Assembly (NCBI GenBank): GCA_964017195.1
Contig: OZ024887.1
Coordinates: 67,511,228-67,575,227 of the forward strand
DNA from: Siderastrea radians
Taxonomy: Eukaryota > Cnidaria > Anthozoa > Scleractinia > Rhizangiidae
DNA length: 64,000 bases
Direction of reading: 5' to 3'
The position numbers and the translations under genes were made by a program. Positions 50,901 through 58,633 of the stretch are shown here, piece by piece. How positions within the stretch are numbered: the first letter of the stretch is position 1; the number at the start of each line of letters is the position of its first letter. Below the pieces are notes generated by a model that worked only from the letters and a program-made list of their open reading frames with translations, ran no database searches and had not been told where the DNA came from.

Positions 50901-53900
50901 TTTTCTAGGGCTTCTCCTGTCTGTTCAGGCTGTTCTTTTTCGTCACGTAAACTCGGATAGCCCCTCACCAAGGTGTCGTCGGAATTCGCTCCTTGAGTGA
51001 AAACTATTAAGCGTGTCCATGGTCTCGTTAAGCCATAATTGTAGAAGAACACCAAAAATAGTGAAACCACAGCAGAAAATAGAAAAAGCCTCAAACTGAT
51101 CCTCATGATTTCTTTCAGTAATAAGTGTTCTGACAACGGGCAACTTTATTTAATTTCAACCTGCGAAACTAACAAAAAACACAAGTCGAATGTCATGAGG
51201 CTTACAATAAAGATGTGTTAGTCAGCATGTTACCAGCAAGAGACAAAGGAAAGAATCAGTTTCCCCAGCGGGAATCAATCCTAGCCTGCGATCAGCTGTT
51301 TTTGTTGAGCTCCTGCGCGACTCACCGGGGGAGCCGCTATTTAACTAGCCTGCAAACGAAACGAGCTGGCGAGGAGAATGAGGTGAGTCCCCCACCGAGT
51401 TACACGAACATCGAACACGTGAGCCTACTCGCCTTTTAGGACCCCTCGCGAACCGGATGGATTCTCTAACCAGTCAGCTAAAGTTCTGGGAGACTCATGG
51501 AGAGCTACGTCGTATTATTAGGTTCAGTAGTGAGACACGTCTAGTATACTGTTAGGATCGAAAGGGTCCTGTGTGGGTGTGGTGACAAAGAGAGACGCAT
51601 TGTAAGAGACCTGAAGGCCAAAATTCTCAACAAATAGTCAAAGGCAGGGAAGCACTACGCTCAATTGCTTTAGCTGATTTGGAGACGCACGACAAAAGGG
51701 GCATTTCATTCTTTCTCCCTTTTTTTCTTTTTCTTTGTTTTTTTGTTTTTATTTTTATTATTATTATTATTTTTTTTTTGCCTTAGAACAAGAAAAATGG
51801 AATGCTTACTAATTAAATGAATCGAGTGGTCGAGGAAGAAGGTCTTAAGCGAAATCCCTTTCCGGTTTTATTCCGTTGTACTGCCTTTGTATGTTCGGCA
51901 TGCACTGGTAACCGGCATCTCGGCGGCGTTGTCGCTTTTAAAAAGAATGCAATGAAATTCAGATTAATTCATTTTGAACAATAGGTTTTTTGAATGACTG
52001 TTCGTGTTTAAAAACATCAAATTGAATTCAGTTTACAACACCGCCTGACTTGTAGTCGTGATGCTATGAGCTACAGCACCGGGATGTGACAAACTTTCAT
52101 GCCTGATTTCCTTCAACCAAAGTACTTCGGCAGTCATCAAGTAATTCTGCCCTGGGTTTTTAAAAGCTTGGGACTCTTGGTAAGGTTTTCGCCACTCCGT
52201 GGAAAAGCTCGAAATAGTTAGCTATGCGATACAAATTTAGCAGTTTGTGCTATAACCGTTTTGGTTGAATTTCGCCAGTGACCAGATTTTTCTGAAGTAC
52301 CGCAGCCAGAAATCGGTAAAATAGGCATCTTCGTTTTCGCTCCATAAAAGTCAGCCAACATTAAAAATTGAGAAATTATTTAGTAACTTGCGGTTGAATA
52401 GGTATGAAAATTCATGTCGAAAATAGCATATTGTTCTCCGCTGAACTCCAACAAACAAGGAAAGCCTGAGTTACCAAATGGTGGGAATATATTTAATCGG
52501 GTCCATGTCCGTAGCTACCTTCACTGGGCATACCGAAGCAGTTTGTATAAAAACTCTGCCTTTCCCGTTTGCTAATTGAGGAAAGTTGTATTTAATTAAA
52601 AAGGAAATGAGATATTTGTTACCTTGACTGTAAACGAACAGATCATGCTTTGCTAACAGCAAGATAGACTACATTGAAATGAGAGAATAAGAGGGTAATA
52701 ATGCCAGTGTAATACAAGCCAGTGCACACTATGACAATGAGTGATACTGTATTCATGCTCATGGCCTCAATGGGAACATTTTGAAAATGCTTTAATCAAA
52801 ATGGCTAAATGTTTCAGAGTATACTCTTCAGCAGAGATAGCTAACGGTGTCACAAGCGATTTCTTATTTTTTCACTGAGTTGAAATTGAAATTGATTCTA
52901 GCAGTATGCAGGACGCGTGTCGCAACTGAATCTTTATTTGGCTGTGCTAGCCCTGAGTCTCCCAGTAACTCACTCGGTGGTTAGTGCGTTCCACCGGTGT
53001 ACGGAAGGTCAGGGATTCGCTTCCATGTGAGGACTTCAATTTTTTTGTTTGTCCGACTCTCTTGAAAAACTGAATATTTCGACTTACTCATTTCATCATC
53101 AAGCTGAAACTCTAACCTTTTACTCATTTAATAAAAAAATTGCCATCTGCCTTTATTCATACCATCATTTGTTATCGATTTGCTTCTTGAGACAGAGTTA
53201 ACGATGATACATTCAATTAAGATAAACCAGTCAGTATTTTTTATCACTTACCTTCCTGTTTGACTTAATCCCTTCGACAACTCACCAACAAGACTTCGTT
53301 TAGTCTAAGAAATGTTTTAAAAATTACCATTTCTAAGTGGATAAAGTTTTTAAATGAGTCGCCTGCGGGGAGTTGGACCGTATTTCTTAGATACAAAAAG
53401 TGCCGTGAAAAATGCTCGTAAAGTCAAGTATATATTTCTTCATCTTGCGACTATTAATGGAGGAAAATGGCAATTTATACGGTCAGAAAAATACGAATTT
53501 ATAAGCTCGTAATTTTCTCTTTAATATATTTCTCTTATATTTACATCTTTTTTGGTCTTGTTTTAAAACTTAGCACGCGCGCAATCTCGCTGCCCAGTTA
53601 CTCGCTCAAATCCGCCTAGTACCCAGGCCTCCTCCTCTCGACTTGGCGCGAAATATCATAACGCCACGGAATGAGGACTCGCGGTAGGCCTAGCTACAAA
53701 AATCCCGAAAAATGGCCTTAAAATCTTTCCGGAATTTCTCCAAAAACGGTTCAAAAAATCTTCGGTTTCACCTCTAAAAATCCCATAACAACTCCTAAAA
53801 ATCCCTAAAAATCCCGTGATATTAAAAAAAATTAGGTGACCTGTGGTGAAAATTCAGTGGCTTTGCAAATTGGTGGGCTTTCTGCTAGCGCCCTCAGTCT

Positions 53901-56788
53901 CAGCCAAATCCACAAGCTCTGCTGAGCCCGCCATTTTGAACTCACGGACAGCAAGGAATGCTGGATTATGGGTAAAACCGCCGACTGATACAGTGAGGGG
54001 GCATCAAAAGGTCTCAAAAAGGTTTGTCACAATCGCGTGTGGCGAAACTTTTCTAAGTTTTAAGCTTTTTTGTAATAAATAACCAAAAAAGCTCGAAAAT
54101 ATTCAACAAAACCTCTAAAAATCCCTCCAAATCTCTAAAAGTCCTGTAGTTTTCTAAAAATCCCGAAAAAAGTCGGGATTTTTGTAGCTAGGCCTAACTC
54201 GCGGTATGCCATTCGGTGACGTCACGAATTTTGCGGCAAGTCTAGTGAGCGAGAAGAGAACGCCTGGGTACTAGGCTGCGCTAGAATAACTCAGTAAGTG
54301 AGCTTTCTCCCTGGCTGCGATAACGTAGGGAAATACTGGAAACGCAGATAGTACGATGGTGATAGATATCAGTAAAAACTGATGAGACTTTGCATTGCTG
54401 TTCAACTGTCAGATCCCTGACGACGCTGGCAGAGGACTTTCAGAACATTTCCGAGTCATGTCTACTTGTGCTTCACCTGGAGATTAGATGTCACTGCTTT
54501 TACTATCTGATGAGGGCTGTACAGGAAGTAAGCATTCACCTTTTTAGTTGCATTAAATGTCTTCTTGCCCTTTATGTTGAAAGAGTGCAAACGAGGGAAG
54601 AAAGGCAAAAACGATTAACACCAGTAGACCCTCCTTACAGACACCTTTGTAATACGGAAACGTCTCTATTACAGTCAGTTCACTTCGAAAGAGACCAAAA
54701 TTCACACAAACTCTACTTCTGTAATGCGGCAGTCACCGCTGTCCCTATGGTGTCTGTGTTTACGACATTCGATTGTACTGCTTGTGCTACTTGAGTAGTC
54801 ACACTTTAGTATTTTACCTTCAAATCACAATAGAACAACAACAACAGCAATAACGAAAATGCTGATACAGAGGGAAAAATGAAAAACAAAATCATTTGAT
54901 AGAATGTGAATTTAAATTTAAGGTTGTATTCGCTCGTTTTCTACTTGATTCAACAACAACATTTAGAAAAAAAGGCCATTGGTTAAGCTTGGCGTTACGT
55001 GGTTAAGATTTTTCTTTGTGTTTTGTGGGCTGGAACTGGAAGAGAATTGTCTTTTACAAACTGAAATACGAAGAGACCCCTGGTAACATGTTTTTTTACG
55101 TTGGTGCAAAGAAAATGCACATTGCGTTGATGATGGTGATGATGATGATGATGATGATTGTTATTACTGTGTTCATACAGTCGAGCTACATGTGCAGCTC
55201 AAACGCCATGGACCCAGACATCAATGTGAACAATCTGAACAGGAGCTTGTCGTCCTTTGAGGAGATAGCCACCGCTTGCATGGGGCAGTACAAATTCAGG
55301 TACGATTCAGACCTTCAGCGGTCGTTTTTCACACAGTTAAACTCTGAGCGTTTGTAATCAGGATATCCAGCATCGAAAGGAGATTTAAATCTGACAAAAT
55401 AATTGAGATGCTGCGTATACTTTCTCAAACAAGGCATTAGTACGAAGTTATGAGAAAGCGATGAAGAATGACCGCCAAAATCCATCCTAGTTAACCTGTC
55501 AAAAGTGCAAGTACGACAAGTTCCCAAAAAATTTCACTAAAAAACAATTGAACAGTTCCTCGTGAAAGTGCAAATAGACTTTAGTGTAAAACTTCGGGTT
55601 TTACGTTCATCATTCATCGACTCGGAAAACAGCTCTGAGTCAAGTCATCAATGGTTTTGTTTACATCGGATTGACCGAGAAAAAAGTATGCTGTGTTTAT
55701 AAGTGTTTAAATTGAGTTACTGGAAAGGAGCTTTCATATGGATGTTATAAGCTGAAATGTATGTTTCTGATCAATTAATGTCATATCTCTAGAGACTGAG
55801 TTCACTATCTGTATTTTTTTTTTTCGCAGATATCTGTTTGAAGGAGTTGGTTTCCTTGTTTCTTCCATTCTTGTTTCAAACCTTTCGGAGATTAAGAGGA
55901 TGAATCAAAACGGCATCAAGAAAATGTAAGAACAAACACTTCCCTTTTGGCAAGAAAGCCAGGGTTTTCTTCGTACATTCTCAGCTAAATAGTAAGTGAC
56001 CTTAACCAACCAGATGTTTGATGTCCTGGGGTTCATGGGTGGCTACAACCTGCTGTTTGTCCTTTGACATGATTTGCCTTAATCGGGTCAATCCACAGAC
56101 TTCAAAACAAACGTATTCCTTTCTGCGACAAAGTTCAAAATTTCACCAACGAGAATGTTCCGTTTGCGAACCTGGAGTTCGCCTGTTCGAATAGTAAAGC
56201 GGTGATGTTAGCAGGTAAAAGGCCAGTATAGGGGACGGGGATTATCTGAGCACCTGGACCAGGCTATCTGATTTCTGGTTAAAGGTCTGGGATTCAGCCT
56301 TCTGGTTTCTTTAGGTCCCTATTGATCAGGATATTGGTTTTTTTTTTTTTAATTACAAACTGCTCTGTTTTGGTTCGTTCTCTCCGGCTGGCTGTGTAAG
56401 AAATGACTCTCCATGGTTTATGTTGATGTTTCCAGGTGCCGCAACATCTTTGCAATCCAACAAAACCTGACAAACATCACAATGTCACGGGAGGGAGACC
56501 TGGACCGAGCCCGACAATACTACGAACTACTATACTCTAACCCGGATGTAAGTACCAGGCCACTCTCTTTCAAAGTGTTCTTTGAGTTAAACAACTTAAC
56601 TAACTTATTGTTTACGTCTTTTTAATTTCGCGCAGGAAATATTGACTTCAATTGTTGAGCAAGGCGCCAAGTTTACGCAGAAGGAATACACTGACCTTTT
56701 GTCACTGCAGGCGCGCAGTCAGACGATCAGAGACAACAGTGCGCATGAGCGTCGACTACAAATGCTCAATGAGATATTCAAGAAATGA
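24735..56788 (+). CDS. EXOC4: Exocyst complex component 4 (SEC8), 34 exons, complete
   Basis: EXOC4/SEC8 is a subunit of the octameric exocyst, which tethers secretory vesicles to the plasma membrane before SNARE fusion. Thirty-four exons with GT-AG introns join to 2,940 coding bases, 979 residues, close to the 974 of the human protein as I remember it. The N-terminus (about 1-190, Sec8 domain) includes coiled-coil segments such as [14 protein letters not shown] and [13 protein letters not shown]. The centre carries [13 protein letters not shown] helices and [14 protein letters not shown]. The C-terminus contains [17 protein letters not shown] and [20 protein letters not shown]. The start ATG follows AACAAG and matches the short basic N-terminus of the family. 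Odd point: a six-histidine run at 671-676 in a variable loop. Introns hold transposons and, in intron 29, an antisense sulfotransferase gene. Exon coordinates are in the four block entries. Confidence 0.95.
25517..25598. repeat. Tandem 20-bp repeat in EXOC4 intron 3
   Basis: Four units of ATAATGCACCTATCAATGC, with T/C variants, stand head to tail without spacers. This is a minisatellite; the absence of unique spacers excludes a CRISPR-like array. Confidence 0.8.
28013..28147. repeat. Cluster of AGGATCCT palindromes in EXOC4 intron 7
   Basis: At least seven AGGATCCT octamers plus several AGGATCTT and AAGATCCT variants stand about 10-20 bases apart, joined by TATA- or TTA-type linkers. Each unit is self-complementary, so the block can fold in many registers. 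Confidence 0.75.
28627..28746. repeat. 34-bp minisatellite that repeats the exon 9 splice donor
   Basis: The real donor TCAA|GTAAGAAAG (GT at 28631) begins a 34-bp unit that is repeated head to tail, so the same donor words recur at 28665, 28699 and 28733. Each unit also holds AAGTGAGAAAG, a weaker donor-like word. Use of a later donor would add a unit that reads into an in-frame TAA. Confidence 0.85.
28747..29075 (+). repeat. Purine-rich dispersed repeat, copy 2
   Basis: A chain of GGGAGTGGGGAG and GGTGGGAAGTGGGAG words, followed by GAAAAAGTGCAGAGAGGTGGG and GTCAGCAAAAAAGGG and ending in a C run. Copy 3 at 44870-45195 has the same order (GAAAAAGCGGAAAGAGGTGG, GAGCCAACAAATATAGGG, C run). Confidence 0.55.
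29601..29790. repeat. Foldback element in EXOC4 intron 10
   Basis: AACAAATAAAAAAGCCAAAA and TTTGTTCTGTGATAAAGCAC are mirrored by GTGCTTTATCACAGAACAAA and TTTTGGCTTTTTTATTTGTT, with about 85-bp arms around a loop near 29695. Preceding sequence from 29395 (CGCGCACTCTGATTGGTTGA) probably belongs to the same mobile element. Confidence 0.7.
31141..32139. mobile_element. Non-autonomous Tc1/mariner-like element in EXOC4 intron 11
   Basis: Ends CAGTCAACGTGGTTCACGCA and, reverse complemented, CAGTCAACGCGCTTCACGCA are about 27-bp inverted repeats, each bordered by TA (31139-31140 and 32140-32141). Ends starting CAGT with a TA duplication are typical of Tc1/mariner. There is no transposase frame in its 999 bp. 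It ends 43 bp before exon 12, so the exon's polypyrimidine tract lies just outside it. Confidence 0.75.
33599..33886. other. Intronic sequence without recognised content
   Basis: T-rich and A-rich runs near 33636 and 33664 are the only structure I see between EXOC4 exons 13 and 14. Confidence 0.3.
35005..35345. repeat. Three tandem units of about 110 bp in EXOC4 intron 16
   Basis: Each unit carries CTGTACAAGG, TAACTTTTGA, CTGTGGATGAA and a GAGCAGT end. The units are diverged. The same repeat lies in the presumed hisC 3' UTR (16240-16500). Confidence 0.75.
39719..40053. mobile_element. Inverted-repeat element with a tandemly doubled interior, EXOC4 intron 22
   Basis: The left end GGCCTTCATTCGTCAAACTA and the right end (reverse complement GGCCTTCACACGTTAAACTA) match, followed by ATGTTGGCC on both sides. 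The interior contains about 127 bp twice in tandem (AATCGTGGTGGTGTGTGTGA onward at 39755 and 39878) with very few differences. No transposase is present. Confidence 0.7.
41818..41915 (+). pseudogene. LINE C-terminal remnant in EXOC4 intron 25
   Basis: The plus strand reads (K)[10 protein letters not shown] then [12 protein letters not shown], the pattern at the C-terminus of non-LTR retrotransposon proteins (WN.LP.......S...FK..L). The (GAT)n/(GAC)n array that follows may be its tail. Only the extreme end remains. Confidence 0.5.
42071..42241. repeat. (GAT)n/(GAC)n trinucleotide array
   Basis: About 170 bp of GAT triplets with a central GAC block, flanked again by GAT and GGT variants. It opens a long artificial frame of Ile and Val on the minus strand that should not be taken as a gene. 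Confidence 0.9.
42374..42668. repeat. 36-bp direct duplication of the exon 26 donor region
   Basis: An identical 36 bp segment stands at 42374-42409 and 42633-42668. It comprises the last 7 bp of exon 26 (CCAGAAG) and the first 29 bp of its intron, starting GTAAAGTTTACGCAG. The second copy therefore presents an intact second donor about 260 bp downstream. Confidence 0.85.
43075..44181. mobile_element. 1.1-kb MULE-like element with 9-bp target duplication and a captured helicase piece
   Basis: Ends TAGCCTGTTCCAGGCGTTCA and TGAACGCCTGGAACAGGCTA are inverse copies, and CAATGACAG flanks both sides exactly (43066-43074 and 44182-44190). The arms extend about 120 bp (GCGAGCGAAAAATAAAGCGA and GAGGACGAGGGAACGCCTGT are found in inverse). 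The interior carries a RecQ-like helicase fragment. It sits in EXOC4 intron 27. Confidence 0.8.
43560..43850 (-). pseudogene. RecQ-like DEAD-box helicase fragment, broken
   Basis: On the minus strand, frame shifts join [20 protein letters not shown] (compare the Walker A region LPTGFGKSLIFQ of RecQ-like helicases) to [20 protein letters not shown] (motif Ia region, SPL.A.MKDQV..L...GI). The Walker glycine and lysine are replaced (TRFGNS), and stops and frameshifts separate the parts, so no working ATPase is expected. An acidic run (DEEEDEEEA) follows. It lies wholly inside the inverted-repeat element and was probably captured by it. Confidence 0.6.
44870..45195 (+). repeat. Purine-rich dispersed repeat, copy 3, ending in a C run
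   Basis: Words such as GGGACAGGGGGCGGGACG, GGGAGGCGGGAGAAGAGGGG and GCGGGAAGCGGGATTAAAGC, ending in CCCCCCCC at about 45150-45165. Overlapping long frames here come from base composition, not from genes. Confidence 0.55.
45281..45456. mobile_element. Short inverted-repeat element with (GGGGAC)n core
   Basis: ACTGCGAGCAGTC near the left and GACTGCTCGCAGC at the right are inverted, as are CCTATTTTCTCAG and TAGGAGAAGAAAG-type subterminal words. A GGGGAC hexamer is repeated four times in the interior (about 45370-45396). No clear target duplication was seen. Confidence 0.5.
45490..46771. other. EXOC4 intron 28 sequence without recognised gene
   Basis: AT-rich sequence; a possible 77-codon frame at 46359-46592 has no recognisable similarity. 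Nothing else stands out until the SINE. Confidence 0.35.
46772..47075 (+). mobile_element. tRNA-derived SINE with intact A and B boxes and 15-bp target duplication
   Basis: The element starts GGGGGGTGCGGTGGTGTAGT, with an A box at 46783-46800 and a B box GGTTCGACGCC at 46827-46837, the internal RNA polymerase III promoter layout of a tRNA. It is flanked by identical TTGTGCTTGTGATAC (46757-46771 and 47076-47090). SINEs are transcribed by Pol III and mobilised by LINE proteins. The perfect duplication and clean boxes suggest a relatively recent insertion (inference). It lies in EXOC4 intron 28. Confidence 0.85.
47881..48290 (-). mobile_element. 3' end of a LINE (CR1/L2/RTE type) in EXOC4 intron 29
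   Basis: The minus strand encodes [20 protein letters not shown] followed by FKSKL, the C-terminal pattern of non-LTR retrotransposon reverse transcriptase proteins. It then runs into AT-rich sequence and a TCCTA tandem tail (TAGGATAGGATAGGATAAC on the plus strand at 47881). Only the 3' end is present, the usual result of 5'-truncated LINE insertion. Confidence 0.6.
48597..48764. mobile_element. Almost perfect 168-bp hairpin MITE
   Basis: AGCCCTTTTCACAGTTACCG and the following sequence to GGCAATTTCGGGC are mirrored by GCCCGAAATTGCC to CGGTAACTGTGAAAAGGGCT with only a few mismatches, arms about 76 bp, loop about 12 bp. TA dinucleotides at both edges suggest a Tc1/mariner-type target (inference). 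Confidence 0.8.
49101..49563. mobile_element. 463-bp MITE at the left edge of the sulfotransferase block
   Basis: Left end TACCCCGTGTGGCACTAAAT and right end (reverse complement TACCGTGTGGCGCAAAATTT) are inverted, followed by TTTTGCGGG on both sides. The interior has many CCCGCAAA words. The homologous place by the second sulfotransferase copy lacks it. Confidence 0.65.
49707..49712 (-). promoter_or_regulatory. Candidate polyadenylation signal, sulfotransferase copy 1
   Basis: AATAAA on the minus strand about 135 bp after the stop codon; the same hexamer is kept in copy 2 at 58515-58520. Confidence 0.4.
49847..51106 (-). CDS. Carbohydrate sulfotransferase (CHST1/keratan-sulfate Gal-6-O-type), copy 1, intronless and nested in EXOC4
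   Basis: A single exon of 419 residues from ATG at 51106 (the frame upstream opens only at TTG). The protein is a type II membrane enzyme: hydrophobic anchor at about 7-26, a polar stem rich in Glu/Lys to about 110, then the catalytic domain. The PAPS 5'-phosphosulfate loop [11 protein letters not shown] is at 124-134 and the 3'-phosphate motif [12 protein letters not shown] at 265-276, both intact, with FFEPLY and several N-glycosylation sites. Family members transfer sulfate to C6 of Gal, GlcNAc or GalNAc in the Golgi; the acceptor sugar cannot be told from sequence. It lies antisense in intron 29 of EXOC4. The last six residues (RKMPKT) are absent from copy 2. An upstream non-coding exon is possible (TTTCGCAG acceptor-like word on the minus strand). 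Confidence 0.88.
   Translation of the reverse strand: MRISLRLFLFSAVVSLFLVFFYNYGLTRPWTRLIVFTQGANSDDTLVRGYPSLRDEKEQPEQTGEALEKEKTPKTSESGHVLELGMKLNDGKTQSNEKDRKEEGYQLQQTFATRKNLIILSPGRGGSTFLGSLFDRNPHVMYFFEPLYAVEKKMFNVKLRLRDKEPENYKETSIKLIDSFLQCDFSNISNSTLASFSSHFHRSRSKALSRKYLPQISNTLLSKACNRYSHTVLKILSDRLPNGTIKTFKELFQQQNRYDVKIVQLVRDPRAVVFSRVKMPGWMGGHLDPSFHKNVQRLCDPILQNIRLGLLYPPPWLKNRFKVIRYEDLALNTLNVAHELYRFAGFDWSASVHEFISALKTNTKQGGAYSVYRNATVAISRWKTAPKPLIRAVENICGELMDFLGYEKWKKQDRKMPKT
51107..51560. other. 5' flank of sulfotransferase copy 1, shared with copy 2
   Basis: It contains no frame of its own. On the minus strand TTAGCTGACTGGTTAGAG and GGTTCGCGAGGGGTCC (about 51435-51485) resemble tRNA A and B boxes, so part may be SINE-derived. 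The matching segment at 61495-61585 is similar. Confidence 0.35.
52960..53035 (+). repeat. tRNA-like sequence, probably SINE-derived
   Basis: TAACTCACTCGGTGGTTAGT followed 35 bp later by AGGGATTCGCTTCC mimics the A and B boxes of a tRNA. The acceptor stem does not pair convincingly, so it is a tRNA-derived relic, not a tRNA gene. Confidence 0.35.
53615..54275. mobile_element. Outer inverted-repeat element, CCTAGTACCCAGGC ends
   Basis: CCTAGTACCCAGGC at the left is the inverse of GCCTGGGTACTAGG at the right. The flanks CGCTCAAAT and CGCTAGAAT agree in seven of nine positions and could be a degraded 9-bp duplication. A second element is nested inside. Confidence 0.6.
53685..54196. mobile_element. 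Nested 512-bp hAT-type MITE with 8-bp target duplication
   Basis: Ends TAGGCCTAGCTACAAAAATC and GATTTTTGTAGCTAGGCCTA are inverted, flanked by ACTCGCGG at 53677-53684 and 54197-54204. Eight bases is the hAT duplication length. The subterminal parts are built of AAAATCCC words. It split the older element at 53615-54275. Confidence 0.8.
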
Positions 56789-58376
56789 TTGGAAGATCTT
56801 TCACTCAATAAGTACTCTCCGGGCTGATTGGGCCACTTAGTTGCTCTCAATAGCCAATACTAAATGAAATGAAAATAACTCTCAATTTCAGTTTATTAAG
56901 CGTCAATATTGGCAAGTCTTATCTGATACTAGAGTGGTTACGATTAGTAACTTAACCAGGCAATGTATCTCACATTGGAATGGTTATAACGAAAAACGTT
57001 TTTACAATAACTGAGCGAATTATTGCGCGCTGACTGGCTAACTTTTATTGTCAATAAGAGTACAGACGAACGAAACACGTAAAGCTGACGCAATCAGCAA
57101 AAGCGATGAAATTCTGATTCTGCGGCAATCGCATCTTCCATTAACTCTTGCATTTCTTTCCTTCGTTTGAAAATCAGTTTTGGCTTTTTGTTACTGTAAA
57201 AAACAAATTGACGTCAGTTTTTTTATGCGTCTGTCCTCTTATTGATGATAAATTTCGTCATAGCGTTGCCAAAGTTTGTCGAAAATCCACTAGCCTGCTC
57301 CTAGATCTAAAGCACTTTGACAATGGTTGGATATCCTCAGGAAAGCTAATTCCAACATTGTTATTTACAGTTTTATAGAACTGAACATACAAATATTCAG
57401 CGGATATATTTGATGGGATGAGTGGATAATGTTTACTGTGTCGTGCGCACTTAACGGCTGGAAATCGAGCCTACTTGTTTAAATGAAAGTTGCTGAGCAG
57501 TACCATTTTTCAACCATATGCGTGGCCACTCAGCTTGGTTCCAGTCTCCTTATTTGTGGATTTGCTTCCCATCTACAAAACTGTGGACCAACCGGTTTCC
57601 TCGCATAAATGGATTCTCCTTTTCTCCAAAATAGGATTTATGTCACGATACGTCGTCGTAGGAAAAACGATTTAATGATTATTCAAAGTTATCATAACAA
57701 AATGTAAAACTATGAAAGTGTTTTTGATTAGATCACTAAAGAAAAAGATTCTGCACATAGGTTTACACTACAGAAATAAATTCAAAACGTTTTGTAGCCA
57801 ATTGTTCACAAAAAAGTCAACTTTACAGTTACATGAAGCTCGATATGCCTATTGTTAATAGCCACAAATTTTCGGAGGAGAAAAACGGTGGTTGGAAATG
57901 CATCTGTGTTCTAGACTACGTACCGAATAATCGCCTCTGCTTTGAGGAAGCATTTCAAAATTATCATCAGATTAAATCGCTGCTAGCTATTGTTCGAAGA
58001 ATTACAGTACACGAAAAGCTAAGTGACATGTTTGGAAAGGAATTGAGAACTGTTAAGAGAATATGTACTTTGGCACACTTGACTTATTCTTAATGACGAC
58101 GACGATGATTTCTTGTACAGACTGCTAAACGTGCCATTACCAAAATTATATACCTTAAGTTGTTAAGTTGTTAAGTTCCCTAGTTGTGAGTTATGTAAAG
58201 TAGTAGTGACTTAACGCTAGAAATTCAATGTTGAACACAGTAGAGGGGACAATAAAGCTATTGAATCTTCTCTTGTATTTCCCTTCTAAATCTTTCTCTG
58301 GTGCGGTACGAGAAGTTATATTAAAACATATAAAAAGTGGATATCAGTGTGATAAATCCGTGACAGAAATCGATCC
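56789..58376. other. 3' side of EXOC4; no further gene recognised
   Basis: This probably holds the EXOC4 3' UTR. AATAAA occurs at 57775-57780, but it is far from the stop, so the true end is unknown. An 86-codon frame at 57833-58093 begins at a real ATG, but I do not recognise its product and see no supporting structure. Otherwise AT-rich. Confidence 0.35.
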
Positions 58377-58633
58377 CGGCTTGGATTATGACTTTTCTCA
58401 GACCTGTAATTTGTTTCCTGCTATCAACACCTTTTGGAGATTTTTATTAAATTGTATATATCATTTGACCATCTTTTTTCACGACATTTTTCTTCAGCGA
58501 TGGAATGTTTATACTTTATTCCATACGTAGTACGAAATGCTAGAATGGTACGTCAAGATTGATCTGTGAATGTTTTGTTGCTGGGAAAAAGTAAACAACC
58601 ACATTGAAAAAGGCTTGTTAACAGCCGAAAACC

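Larger units (their letters stand above)
49565..52910. repeat. Segmental duplication, block 1 (inside EXOC4 intron 29)
   Basis: From CGGCTTGG at 49565 the sequence follows that at 58377: the sulfotransferase gene, its 5' flank (51107-51560) and more distal sequence (52018-52910, for example TTGAATTCAGTTTACAACAC and CACTGGGCATACCGAAGCAG). Block 1 has extra sequence at about 51575-52015, including a T-rich microsatellite. Block 2 has transposons that block 1 lacks. Confidence 0.8.
47338..56788 (+). other. EXOC4: EXOC4 exons 29-34 (C-terminal region)
   Basis: Exons: 47338-47372, 54413-54527, 55181-55299, 55830-55925, 56436-56547 and 56636-56788, with TGA at 56786-56788. Exon 29 is only 35 bp and is followed by the largest intron (47373-54412), which contains the antisense sulfotransferase gene. 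The last exon ends NEIFKK, shorter than the basic tail of the vertebrate protein. Confidence 0.9.

Noticed and set aside
49847..51136. Longer N-terminus for sulfotransferase copy 1 (and for copy 2 from 61347)
   Set aside because: The upstream start codons are TTG and GTG; the first ATG in both copies is at the same homologous place before the membrane anchor.
52960..53035. tRNA gene
   Set aside because: A and B boxes are recognisable but the acceptor stem does not pair and no proper anticodon arm could be built by eye.
57833..58093. 86-codon frame downstream of EXOC4 as a small gene
   Set aside because: It has a real ATG but no recognisable motif, no splice or promoter support and no copy elsewhere in the window; kept only as a note.
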